From positions 1-64,000 of the forward strand of contig NZ_KB893193.1 of assembly GCF_000374025.1 (NCBI RefSeq): a stretch of 64,000 nucleotides of DNA, written 5' to 3'. The notes under the pieces are model-generated. The model had not been told where the DNA came from, did no database searches, and saw only the letters and a list, made by a program, of their open reading frames with translations. Positions 26,480-34,850 of the stretch are shown in pieces. This stretch comes from Spirosoma panaciterrae DSM 21099 (lineage in GTDB: Bacteria; Bacteroidota; Bacteroidia; Cytophagales; Spirosomataceae). Each line of letters opens with the position of its first letter. The first letter of the stretch is position 1. Position numbers and translations under genes: made by a program.

Positions 26480-26521
26480 ACCCGACTTACTGAACTCGAT
26501 AATCAGTAGGTCGGGTTTGTT
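26480..26521 (+). terminator. terminator of the OmpH-like gene
   Basis: A 14-bp stem with one wobble pair (26480-26493 with 26503-26516) followed by TTTGTTT. It lies 24 bp beyond the stop codon. Confidence 0.8.
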
Positions 26522-26652
26522 TGCATACCCGTCTGAAATTTTTGGTGTCCTATAAACCTCTCGTAAAGTTTCAACGTTGTTGGTCTTACCCGGTCAATTA
26601 CAGATCGGATAAACTTGATTTATTTTTGATGCAGTGCTCTTCGTTGAAGGCT

Positions 26653-26687
26653 CATACATCATATTTCCTACATCCTATATCAATAAT
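26653..26687 (+). repeat. heptad tract ending at the smpB start codon
   Basis: Five 7-nt units in register: catacat, catattt, cctacat, cctatat, caataat. The last unit runs into the smpB ATG. Units catacat and cctatat are the same as in the inverted repeat at 14286-14352. There is no complementary arm nearby. Confidence 0.7.
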
Positions 26688-27147
26688 GGCATCTGCTTCG
26701 ATTGTTAAACAGGTTGATATCCGAAATCGTCGGGCCTCGTTCGAATACTCGTTTTTAGAAACCTATACGGCGGGCATTGTTCTGACTGGCACCGAAATAA
26801 AATCCATTCGGCAGGGCAAAGTGAATTTGCAGGATGCGTATTGCCTGATTCATAACGATGAGCTATTTATCCGGCAAATGAGTATTTCGGTTTATACCGA
26901 AGGAACTCATTATAACCACGAGCCGCTCCGCGACCGTAAACTTCTGCTGACAAAACGGGAAATAAAACGGCTCACTGAAAAATTAAAAGATCAAGGGCTG
27001 ACGATCGTACCTGTCCGATTATTCACTAGTGAGCGCGGGTTTGCTAAAATCGAGATAGCTTTAGCTAAGGGTAAAAAACTTTATGACAAGCGCGAAAGCA
27101 TCAAAGAGCGCGATGTAACGCGGGATTTGCAGCGGGAGCGGTATTAA
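26686..27147 (+). CDS. smpB: SsrA-binding protein SmpB
   Basis: Carries tmRNA to stalled ribosomes in trans-translation. The ATG at 26686 (MASASIVKQVDIRNRRASFEY) gives 153 aa, the normal size; the frame is open further upstream but that part does not resemble the family. Conserved GTEIKSIRQGKVNLQDAYC, YTEGTHYNHEPLRDRKLL and the C-terminal KLYDKRESIKERD are present. The tmRNA gene ssrA is not in the window. Confidence 0.95.
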   Translation: MASASIVKQVDIRNRRASFEYSFLETYTAGIVLTGTEIKSIRQGKVNLQDAYCLIHNDELFIRQMSISVYTEGTHYNHEPLRDRKLLLTKREIKRLTEKLKDQGLTIVPVRLFTSERGFAKIEIALAKGKKLYDKRESIKERDVTRDLQRERY

Positions 27148-27230
27148 AATAACTGGAGCCAGCAAAAGGAAAAGACCTTAACCGATGTCTCCCTTCGCCT
27201 TTTTGCCGGCTCCAGTTATTTAATTTTTCT
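27148..27230 (+). terminator. terminator of smpB
   Basis: A long stem beginning right after the stop codon: AAATAACTGGAGCC (27148-27161) pairs with its complement (about 27208-27221), extended by GCAAAAGG / CCTTTTTGC with a bulge, followed by TAATTTTTC. Confidence 0.8.
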
Positions 27231-27294
27231 AAACTCTTGTCGTTATGTAGATAACTCTGTAACTTGCTTTCGTACAGAGGCATTTAAACGCGAT

Positions 27295-27810
27295 ATGGGT
27301 AGGAAAGTATTAGTCTTAAATCAAGATTACAGTGCTCTCAGCATTTGCTCCGTTCCCAAGGCATTTTTGCTGGTTTTCTTAGACAAAGCTGAACTTGTTG
27401 CCGAATCTGAGCAGTTCACCCTTCGAACTGTCTCCGCCGAGTTCCCGATGCCGTCCGTTATCCGGCTTCATCGATACGTCAATCTGCCTTACAAAGGCGT
27501 TATGCTTACCCGGCAAAATATTTTCAAACGCGATGGGCATCATTGTCAGTACTGCGGTACTACTGAAGATCTGACGCTGGATCATGTAATGCCTAAATCG
27601 AGGGGAGGTAAAACCAGTTGGGACAACCTCGCTACGGCCTGTAAACGCTGTAACTCGAGGAAAGGTGATTATACGCCCGATGAAGCTAACATGAAACTGC
27701 GCCAGAAACCGTTCAAACCTACGTTTCTGGTTTTTTTACGCGAATTTTCTGGCTCCATCGAACAAAGCTGGATGCCGTTCTTAGCGAAGAAAGAGAAAGC
27801 GTTCCAATAA
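27295..27810 (+). CDS. HNH endonuclease family protein
   Basis: 171 aa. The HNH core is complete: CQYCG (zinc knuckle, about residues 82-86), DHVMPKSRGG with the catalytic His, WDNLATACKRCNSRKGD with Asn and the second zinc pair. The N-terminal part (VLVLNQDYSALSICSV) is typical of a widespread housekeeping HNH group in Bacteroidota and actinobacteria of unknown role, not of homing enzymes. It stands alone, with no methylase or phage gene. Confidence 0.88.
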   Translation: MGRKVLVLNQDYSALSICSVPKAFLLVFLDKAELVAESEQFTLRTVSAEFPMPSVIRLHRYVNLPYKGVMLTRQNIFKRDGHHCQYCGTTEDLTLDHVMPKSRGGKTSWDNLATACKRCNSRKGDYTPDEANMKLRQKPFKPTFLVFLREFSGSIEQSWMPFLAKKEKAFQ

Positions 27811-27815
27811 TAGCC

Positions 27816-27910
27816 AAAAGGAATAAAGGGAGGAAGGGGACGAAAGGGAGACAGGAAATGCCGCTGGCATCGACTTTCCCTCTCGGCCCCTTCCTCCCTT
27901 TATTCCTTTT
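27816..27910. repeat. long inverted repeat before rpsA
   Basis: 36-nt arms, purine-rich against pyrimidine-rich (27816-27851 and 27875-27910), with a few mismatches. The 23-nt loop contains a further 5-bp hairpin, ATGCC..GGCAT. It lies upstream of the rpsA -7 element, so it is probably the 3' end of the HNH transcript. The region 27811-28069 has no gene. Confidence 0.85.
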
Positions 27911-27966
27911 TCCCTCTTTTTCAAAGACTTTTGCCCTTTTCGAAACTTTTTTCTGAAAGCATTTGC

Positions 27967-27974
27967 TATCTTTG
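27967..27974 (+). promoter_or_regulatory. -7 element of rpsA
   Basis: TATCTTTG, an exact match to TAnnTTTG, 95 bp upstream of the rpsA ATG. It leaves an untranslated leader of about 90 nt, which in other bacteria is where S1 regulates its own translation. A -33 TTG at the usual spacing is not seen. Confidence 0.55.
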
Positions 27975-28069
27975 CAGGCCTTTTTTACAGGTAATCAACT
28001 TATAACCAAAAGTCAGCTCGCCATTGACCTACGGGCTGATGTACTGAGTGGGTCAGGAAAACATTTTTT

Positions 28070-29854
28070 ATGAGCAAAACGCAGCAACGCGAACTGCCGG
28101 CATTTGATTGGGACCGCGCAGACAACAAAGGGTTTGGGAGTGGCTATTCGGATGCCGAGCGCAACCGGATGATGGAACTGTACGACAATACCCTGTCGGA
28201 AGTTAAAGAAAAAGAAGTAGTAATGGGAACCGTCGTTGGGATAACGGATCGGGAAGTATTACTCAACATTGGATTTAAGTCGGATGGCTTGGTGCCTGCT
28301 TCAGAATTCCGGGATATGCCCGACCTGAAGATGGGTGATGAAATTGAAGTTTACGTAGAAAATCAGGAAGACCCGAATGGCCAGTTGGTACTCTCGCGCA
28401 AAAAAGCGAAAGTGATTACCGCATGGCAGAAAATTCAGCGCGCGCTCGACGAAGACCTCGTAATCGATGGTTTCGTAAAACGCCGGACCAAAGGTGGTCT
28501 GATTGTCGATATTTATAGTGTAGAAGCGTTCTTGCCTGGTTCGCAAATCGATGTGAAGCCTATTCGTGACTTCGACATCTTCGTGGGCAAGAAAATGGAG
28601 GTTAAAGTCGTCAAGATCAACTATGCCAACGATAACGTAGTCGTTTCGCACAAAGTCCTGATCGAGAAAGACCTCGAAGCACAACGCGCTCAAATCCTGA
28701 ACAACCTCGAAAAAGGTCAGGTACTCGAAGGCGTTATCAAGAACATGACCAACTTCGGTGTGTTCATCGATCTTGGTGGCGTCGATGGCCTGCTGCACAT
28801 CACGGATATTTCGTGGGGCCGTATCAGCCACCCATCCGAAGTGCTGCACCTCGATCAGAAAGTGAACGTAGTTGTTCTGGATTTCGACGAGGACAAAAAG
28901 CGGATTTCGCTGGGTATGAAGCAACTTCAGGCTCACCCATGGGATGCATTGGCCGAAGATATTCAGGTTGGCTCGAAAGTAAAAGGCAAAATCGTAAACG
29001 TAGCCGATTACGGTGCGTTCCTCGAAATTATGCCAGGCGTAGAAGGCTTGATCCACGTATCCGAAATGTCGTGGTCGCAGCACCTGCGTAACCCACAGGA
29101 GTTCCTGAAAGTGGGCGACGAAGTAGAAGCCGTTGTACTGACGCTCGATCGTGCTGATCGTAAAATGTCGTTAGGCATTAAGCAACTAACTGAAGACCCC
29201 TGGACTCGCCCCGAACTGCGTACGAAATATGCCGTTGGTACGAAGCATAAAGGAGTGGTCCGTAACCTAACGAACTTCGGTTTATTCCTTGAACTGGAAG
29301 AAGGTATCGACGGTCTGGTACACGTATCGGATTTGTCGTGGACGAAGAAGATCAAGCATCCTTCAGACTTCATCAAAGTAGGTGACGAACTCGAAGTAGT
29401 GGTACTGGAACTGGATGTTGATAACCGTCGCCTGGCGCTGGGTCACAAGCAGCTTGAAGAGAACCCATGGGATACGTTCGAAACCGTATTCGCTGTTGGT
29501 ACAATTCACCGTTGCACCATCCTGAGCAAAAACGACAAAATGGCTACTCTTGAGCTGCCATACGGTATCGAAGGGTTCTCGTCGTTGAAGAATCTGGCGA
29601 AAGAAGATGGAACGTTTGCCGAAGTTGGCGAAACGCTCGATTTCAAAGTAACCGAGTTCTCGAAAGAAGAGAAGCGCATCATGCTGTCGCACACGAAAGC
29701 ATGGCAGGAGAAAAATGAACCCGTTAAAGAACCAAAAGCTGCCAAAGCCTCTGCTTCGAAAGCTGGTTCAACATCGGCACCAGAACGCGGTGCTACCCTG
29801 GGGGATCTTGATGCGCTTGCGGCTTTGAAAGAACAAATGGAAGGTCGTAACTAA
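28070..29854 (+). CDS. rpsA: 30S ribosomal protein S1
   Basis: 594 aa with six S1 RNA-binding domains. Domain ends can be followed by the repeated xxSLGMKQL / xxLGHKQL motifs; domains 3-5 are the most regular (NFGVFIDLGGVDGLLHITDISW, then YGAFLEI, then NFGLFLEL). The C-terminus is a Lys/Ala/Ser-rich tail. S1 brings mRNA to the 30S subunit, important in Bacteroidota, which use weak Shine-Dalgarno signals. It is a single-gene unit with a strong terminator. Confidence 0.95.
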   Translation: MSKTQQRELPAFDWDRADNKGFGSGYSDAERNRMMELYDNTLSEVKEKEVVMGTVVGITDREVLLNIGFKSDGLVPASEFRDMPDLKMGDEIEVYVENQEDPNGQLVLSRKKAKVITAWQKIQRALDEDLVIDGFVKRRTKGGLIVDIYSVEAFLPGSQIDVKPIRDFDIFVGKKMEVKVVKINYANDNVVVSHKVLIEKDLEAQRAQILNNLEKGQVLEGVIKNMTNFGVFIDLGGVDGLLHITDISWGRISHPSEVLHLDQKVNVVVLDFDEDKKRISLGMKQLQAHPWDALAEDIQVGSKVKGKIVNVADYGAFLEIMPGVEGLIHVSEMSWSQHLRNPQEFLKVGDEVEAVVLTLDRADRKMSLGIKQLTEDPWTRPELRTKYAVGTKHKGVVRNLTNFGLFLELEEGIDGLVHVSDLSWTKKIKHPSDFIKVGDELEVVVLELDVDNRRLALGHKQLEENPWDTFETVFAVGTIHRCTILSKNDKMATLELPYGIEGFSSLKNLAKEDGTFAEVGETLDFKVTEFSKEEKRIMLSHTKAWQEKNEPVKEPKAAKASASKAGSTSAPERGATLGDLDALAALKEQMEGRN

Positions 29855-29872
29855 TTCAGATTAATTTTGTTT

Positions 29873-29914
29873 AAAAAAATACTCCTGTCTGCTATAGTCA
29901 GGAGTATTTTTTTT
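29873..29914 (+). terminator. terminator of rpsA
   Basis: AAAAATACTCCTG pairs perfectly with CAGGAGTATTTTT around an 11-nt loop, followed by T residues. The A/T-rich ends make it two-way capable. Confidence 0.92.
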
Positions 29915-29945
29915 GTATCTATTTTCTTAAAACAAGATAAAATCG

Positions 29946-29953
29946 TATGTTTG
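29946..29953 (+). promoter_or_regulatory. candidate -7 element of tRNA-Cys
   Basis: TATGTTTG matches TAnnTTTG, 40 bp upstream of the mature tRNA 5' end. Confidence 0.45.
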
Positions 29954-29993
29954 CACTCCCGAAAGCATGGGTCTTCATGTATAAGGACACAAA

Positions 29994-30064
29994 GGTTCCG
30001 TGGCCGAGTGGCTAGGCAGTGGTCTGCAAAACCTCGTACAGCGGTTCGAATCCGCTCGGAACCT
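29994..30064 (+). tRNA. tRNA-Cys (GCA)
   Basis: 71 nt. Acceptor stem GGTTCCG/CGGAACC, D arm GCC..GGC, anticodon loop CTGCAAA with GCA, T arm with TTCGAAT, discriminator U. CCA is not encoded. The anticodon stem has one U-U mismatch (GTGGT against ACCTC). Confidence 0.95.
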
Positions 30065-30254
30065 CTTCACATTCAGAAAGAAAAGTGCCTCATTTACCAT
30101 CTTGTCCGACTTCAGTTGAACTCGTGCAGGGTGGTATTTTTTGTTTTGGACAAAACAAGTATGAATTTGTTAAACGGGCGTAGGGGTTGATAAAAGGTTC
30201 TTAATTAGAAAGAATATAAATAAAAAAGAGTGCCCAAATAACTAAACACCAACT

Positions 30255-30286
30255 TTTGCCTATACAGCAATCGTGTCGTACTTTTG
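30255..30286 (+). promoter_or_regulatory. promoter of the act-cta respiratory superoperon
   Basis: TTTG (30255-30258), a 20-nt spacer and TACTTTTG (30279-30286): a near-ideal Bacteroidota promoter. It is 60 bp upstream of the actA ATG. No other clear promoter is seen for the next 17 kb. The rest of 30065-30346 holds no gene. Confidence 0.75.
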
Positions 30287-30346
30287 GGCGCTAAATAAAA
30301 AGCGGTGGTGATTATGTTGATTCACTCAATTAATATAGTTCATAAA

Positions 30347-31594
30347 ATGAGTCGTTTATACAAACTTGGTGGGGCCCTGATCCTATCGCTCATGCTATTG
30401 GTTTCCAGTAGTCAGGTGAGAGCCCAGGATGCGGCTACTGCAGGTGGTGCAGATGCTGAAAAAGGGAAGAAGCTGTTTACCGAAAACTGTGCTGCCTGCC
30501 ACGCTGTAACGGCCGATAAAGTGGTAGGGCCTGGCTTAAAAGGCGTTGAGTCACGTACTCCTGGTAAAGATTGGTTACACAAGTGGATTCGGAATTCATC
30601 TGCTTTGATCGCTTCGGGCGACCAGTACGCCAATCAGGTGTTCAACGCCAATGGGAAAGTGCAGATGTCTAGCTTCCCCAACTTAACCGATGCAGACATC
30701 GACGGTATTCTGGCCTACATCGATCAGGCCAACAAACCTGCACCAGCAGGTGCAGGAGATACTAGTACTGCTCCCGCAGGTGGTGGCCAAACGGCATCTG
30801 CTTCTGGCCCTTCGGAACTGTTCACGTTTGTACTGGTGGCACTGCTGATCGTTATGCTGCTGGTTCTTGGCGTTCTGCTGGCCATTGTAAGCATTCTGTC
30901 GAAAGCCGTATCGCCTGCTACGGTCGAAGGTGCCGAAGTGCCTTCTGCTTTCGGTCAGCGACTGAAGACGGGTTTATCGAATGCATTCAACAATCCTACA
31001 CTTCGTTCCATCGTCATTTGGTTGTTTCTGCTGGTTGTTGCTAAAGAAACCATCGACGGTGCTTATGGTGTAGGTATCCAACAGGGTTATGCACCAAAGC
31101 AGCCTATTGCATATTCGCATAAACTGCATGCTGGTCAGTACAAAATTGATTGTAACTACTGCCACACAGGTGCACAAAAAGGGAAGAACGCTACCATTCC
31201 GGCTGCTAACATCTGTATGAACTGCCACGGCGTTATCAAAAAAGAGTCGCCCGAAATTCAAAAGATTTATACGGCTATTGAAGAGAATCGGCCCATCGAA
31301 TGGGTTCGGGTTCATAACCTGCCTGATCTGGCTTACTTCAACCACGCACAACACGTAAACGTTGGGAACGTAGCCTGTCAGACCTGCCACGGTGAAATCG
31401 AGAAAATGGAAGTGGTTGAAGCCCGTTCATCACTGACTATGGGCTGGTGTATTGACTGCCATCGCCGGACGGATGTGAACACAAAAGACAACGCCTACTA
31501 CGACAAGCTTGTGGCGTTGCACCGCAAAGAAAGCAAAGAGCCGCTTAAAGTAGCTAACATTGGCGGTCTTGAATGTTCTAAATGTCACTATTAA
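30347..31594 (+). CDS. actA: Alternative Complex III subunit ActA, multiheme cytochrome c
   Basis: Electron-carrying subunit of ACIII, the quinol:cytochrome c/oxidase oxidoreductase. The ATG at 30347 (MSRLYKLGGALILSL) starts a signal peptide ending VRAQ. Residues about 30-130 form a single-heme cytochrome c domain (CAACH at 48-52, likely Met ligand in KVQMSSFP). A Gly/Ala linker and two membrane helices follow (about 145-240). The C-terminal part has five more CxxCH sites: CNYCH, CMNCH, CQTCH, CIDCH and the terminal CSKCH. So there are six heme sites in total, against five described for ActA of purified ACIII. Confidence 0.93.
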   Translation: MSRLYKLGGALILSLMLLVSSSQVRAQDAATAGGADAEKGKKLFTENCAACHAVTADKVVGPGLKGVESRTPGKDWLHKWIRNSSALIASGDQYANQVFNANGKVQMSSFPNLTDADIDGILAYIDQANKPAPAGAGDTSTAPAGGGQTASASGPSELFTFVLVALLIVMLLVLGVLLAIVSILSKAVSPATVEGAEVPSAFGQRLKTGLSNAFNNPTLRSIVIWLFLLVVAKETIDGAYGVGIQQGYAPKQPIAYSHKLHAGQYKIDCNYCHTGAQKGKNATIPAANICMNCHGVIKKESPEIQKIYTAIEENRPIEWVRVHNLPDLAYFNHAQHVNVGNVACQTCHGEIEKMEVVEARSSLTMGWCIDCHRRTDVNTKDNAYYDKLVALHRKESKEPLKVANIGGLECSKCHY

Positions 31595-31651
31595 TCCACC
31601 GGGCCGTATAGGCCAGCTCAACCAATAGGGTACTTACCGCATACAACACGC

Positions 31652-34600
31652 ATGGAAAATACATCTAAACGGTATTGGAAAGGGCTCGAGGAGTTACGCA
31701 ACGACGCTACGTTTGTTAAGAATGCTAACAGCGAATTTGCCAACCCCGACCTGAGCGAATCGTCGAACGACCTGGAAGAAGGTTTGCTCGGTGGCTCAAA
31801 CACCCAACGCCGTGACTTTCTGAAAGTAATGGGATTTGGTATGGCTGCTGTGTCGCTGGCAGCCTGTGAAACGCCGGTTCATAAAGCCATCCCGTATATC
31901 AACAAACCGGAATTTACCTTCCCCTCAATTTCTGACTATTACGCATCCACCTTCGTAGAGGGTGGCGATTATGTTTCTGTCCTGGTAGAAACGCGTGAAG
32001 GTCGGCCTATTAAAATAGAAGGGAACCCATCATCGACTATATCGAAAGGAAAGACAACCGCACGGGCTCAGGCTTCGGTGCTTTCGCTTTACGATATTGA
32101 TAAACTGAAAGGCCCCAAACGTGGCGATGCCGACATCGATTGGGATACAGCCGATCGCGAAATCCTTAGCCAGCTGAATTCAGTAGCGGCTAAAGGTGGG
32201 GCCATTCGGATTGTTTCGTCTACGATTCTTAGTCCAGCTACCAAAGCCGTTATCGCTGATTTTGTAGCGAAATTCCCAACTGCTCGTCATATTATGTACG
32301 ATGCCAATTCGGTATTTGGAATCACACAGGCGAATCAGGCTTCGTTTGGTAAGGCAGTAATTCCATCCTATGATTTTAGCAAAGCGCAAACCATCGTTAG
32401 CATCGGCGCTGATTTCCTGGGAACCTGGATCGCTCCGATCGAATACATGGGGGCCTACGCAAAGGGTCGTCAGGTAGGCGCAATGGCGGGTGGTAAGAAA
32501 ACCATGTCTCGCCATTATCAATTCGAGACAGGGCTTTCGATGACGGGTGCCAATGCTGACTACCGTACTGCCATCAAGCCATCGCAGGAAGGATTAGTTG
32601 TGGCTGCACTTTATAACAAGGTAGCGGCTAAAGTAGGTGGTGGTGCGCTGAGTACCCCTTCGGTTGATGTAGCTCACCTGGATAAGGCCGCTACGGATCT
32701 GGCAAATTCACGGGGTAAAGCACTGGTTGTATCGGGTTCGAACGACCCAAATGTTCAAACTATTGTCAACGCGCTGAACAATCTGTTGGGTAGTTATGGC
32801 ACAACGATCGACATCAACACGCCGGTAAACTACCGTCAGGGTAATGACCAGCAAATGAATGCCTTTATCGATGAAGTTAAAGGTGGTCGGGTTGGTGCAG
32901 CATTCTTCATTTCGGCCAATCCTGTATACGATCATCCTCGTGGTGCTGAACTGGCCGAAGCGTTACCCAAAGTTCAACTGTCCGTTTCGTTTGCTGATCG
33001 GGCCGATGAAACAGCTTCGTTAGCCAAATACATTACGCCTGCTCCTCATTATCTGGAATGCTGGGGCGACGCTGAGCCAAAGCAGGGCTATTTTAGCCTG
33101 ATGCAGCCAGCCATCACGCTGATCTTCAAAACTCGTCAATACCAATCAAGTTTGCTGAAATGGGCTGGTAAACCGTCCGATTATCAGGCATACCTGAAAA
33201 ACTACTGGCGTACCACCCATTATTCGCAGGCATCTGGTTTCAGTTCATTCGACGCCTTCTGGGTTAAATGCCTGAATGATGGTGTATTTGAACCCAATGC
33301 TGGTGCGGCTTCGGCAGGCGGAACATCCTTCAGTGGAAATGTGGCGCAAGCTGCAGCTGCCATTGCACAACGATACAAGCCAACTACGGGTATGGAGTTG
33401 TCTCTATACGAGAAAGTGGGTGTAGGGTCCGGCGCTATGGCCAATAACCCCTGGTTGCAAGAATTGCCAGATCCGGTTTCGAAAGCCTGCTGGGATAACT
33501 ACGCATGTCTTTCCCAGAAAACCGCGAAGGATATGGGCGTTGCTCAAAACGACATGGTAACCGTAACCGTTAATGGCAAGTCGGTTGAACTGCCTGTACT
33601 GGTACAGCCTGGTCAGGCCGACAATACCGTATCGATTGCGATTGGTTACGGTCGTGAGAAAGCCGGTAAATCAGCAAACGGTGTTGGTAAAAACGCTTTC
33701 CCATTTGTTAGCCTGACTGGTGGTTATGCTACCTATTCCGCTTTCAGTGCGAAAGTAGATAAAGCCAGCGGTTCGCACGAGATTGCACAGACCCAGACGC
33801 ACGAAACGGTAATGGGCCGTAAGGCTGTATTGCAGGAAACGGTTTTAGCCGCCTACCAAAAGAATGCTAAAGCAGGCCGTTACGAACCCAAAGTTCAAAC
33901 TTCTGAGGGGCCTGTTAACCCAACCGATATTACGCTCTGGAACGGGTACGGCAAGCCAAACCATTCATGGGGTATGGTTATCGACCTGAACTCATGCATC
34001 GGTTGCGGCACTTGCGTAGTGGCTTGTAATGCTGAGAACAACATTCAGGTAGTTGGTCGTAAGGAAGTTCTTCGTCGTCGTGAAATGCACTGGATGCGGA
34101 TCGACCGATACTATAGCAGCGATGCTGATGTTGAAGACTATACGGCGCTGGAAGTGGCTTCAGCTAACCCGGAAGTAACGTTCCAGCCGATGCTTTGCCA
34201 GCATTGCAGCAATGCTCCCTGCGAAACGGTATGTCCGGTACTGGCTACGACGCATAGCACGGAAGGCCTGAACCAGATGACTTACAACCGTTGTATCGGT
34301 ACCCGTTACTGTGCCAACAACTGTCCCTATAAAGTGCGTCGGTTCAACTGGTTCAAGTACTTTGACAATGATAATTTCGATTATCATTTCAATAATGATC
34401 TGGGTAAAATGGTCATTAACCCAGACGTAACGGTTCGTTCGCGGGGAGTTATCGAGAAGTGTTCATTCTGCGTACAACGGATTCAGGAAGGTAAACTGAC
34501 CGCCAAGAAAGAGCGTCGTCGGTTAGCACCGGATGAAGTTCAAACCGCTTGTGCTCAGTCTTGCCCAACGAATGCTATTATCTTCGGCGATTTGAACAAC

Positions 34601-34768
34601 CCAGAAAGCACTGTTTCGAAAGTGGTTATGGCTGAGCAGGAGGGACGAGCTTTCCACGTATTGGAAGAAATCAACGTGCGGCCGCAAATTTCGTACTTAA
34701 CGAAAATTCGGAATAAGGACGAAGAGCCAAAAGATAACAAAAACGCGAAGCAGGAAACGCCTGCATAA
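31652..34768 (+). CDS. actB: Alternative Complex III subunit ActB, iron-sulfur protein
   Basis: 1038 aa; a fusion of a molybdopterin-oxidoreductase-like domain (about residues 60-720) that in known ACIII holds no molybdenum cofactor, and a C-terminal ferredoxin-like domain (about 750-1000). Cluster cysteines: CIGCGTCVVAC; CQHCSNAPCETVC; CIGTRYCANNC; CSFC plus CAQSCP. The N-terminus has a Tat signal (QRRDFLKVMGF) ending in a lipobox LAAC, so it is exported folded and lipid-anchored. It passes electrons between the quinone site and the hemes. Confidence 0.95.
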   Translation: MENTSKRYWKGLEELRNDATFVKNANSEFANPDLSESSNDLEEGLLGGSNTQRRDFLKVMGFGMAAVSLAACETPVHKAIPYINKPEFTFPSISDYYASTFVEGGDYVSVLVETREGRPIKIEGNPSSTISKGKTTARAQASVLSLYDIDKLKGPKRGDADIDWDTADREILSQLNSVAAKGGAIRIVSSTILSPATKAVIADFVAKFPTARHIMYDANSVFGITQANQASFGKAVIPSYDFSKAQTIVSIGADFLGTWIAPIEYMGAYAKGRQVGAMAGGKKTMSRHYQFETGLSMTGANADYRTAIKPSQEGLVVAALYNKVAAKVGGGALSTPSVDVAHLDKAATDLANSRGKALVVSGSNDPNVQTIVNALNNLLGSYGTTIDINTPVNYRQGNDQQMNAFIDEVKGGRVGAAFFISANPVYDHPRGAELAEALPKVQLSVSFADRADETASLAKYITPAPHYLECWGDAEPKQGYFSLMQPAITLIFKTRQYQSSLLKWAGKPSDYQAYLKNYWRTTHYSQASGFSSFDAFWVKCLNDGVFEPNAGAASAGGTSFSGNVAQAAAAIAQRYKPTTGMELSLYEKVGVGSGAMANNPWLQELPDPVSKACWDNYACLSQKTAKDMGVAQNDMVTVTVNGKSVELPVLVQPGQADNTVSIAIGYGREKAGKSANGVGKNAFPFVSLTGGYATYSAFSAKVDKASGSHEIAQTQTHETVMGRKAVLQETVLAAYQKNAKAGRYEPKVQTSEGPVNPTDITLWNGYGKPNHSWGMVIDLNSCIGCGTCVVACNAENNIQVVGRKEVLRRREMHWMRIDRYYSSDADVEDYTALEVASANPEVTFQPMLCQHCSNAPCETVCPVLATTHSTEGLNQMTYNRCIGTRYCANNCPYKVRRFNWFKYFDNDNFDYHFNNDLGKMVINPDVTVRSRGVIEKCSFCVQRIQEGKLTAKKERRRLAPDEVQTACAQSCPTNAIIFGDLNNPESTVSKVVMAEQEGRAFHVLEEINVRPQISYLTKIRNKDEEPKDNKNAKQETPA

Positions 34769-34773
34769 ACTCA

Positions 34774-34838
34774 ATTACGATTTACGATGGACAGGTTCAA
34801 CGTCTGATATCGTAGGTCGTACATCGTAAATCGTAAAT
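34774..34838. repeat. heptad inverted repeat in the actB-actC spacer
   Basis: ATTACGATTTACGATG (34774-34789) is complemented at 34822-34838. The arm is built of attacga, tttacga. It lies inside an operon, so it should not fully terminate; it may act in mRNA processing or stability. Confidence 0.8.
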
Positions 34839-34850
34839 ACAGTAAGTATT

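Noticed and set aside
27295..27810. HNH protein as part of a restriction or homing system
   Set aside because: No methylase, intron, phage or transposon gene is adjacent, and the N-terminus fits a common stand-alone housekeeping group.
28301..29083. 260-codon frame antisense to rpsA
   Set aside because: It lies wholly inside rpsA. Its composition (rich in His, Phe, Asn) is what results from reading the reverse of the codon usage of a conserved gene; there is no start context or promoter.
29867..30190. 107-codon frame across tRNA-Cys
   Set aside because: It runs through the rpsA terminator and the tRNA gene, so it cannot be a protein gene.
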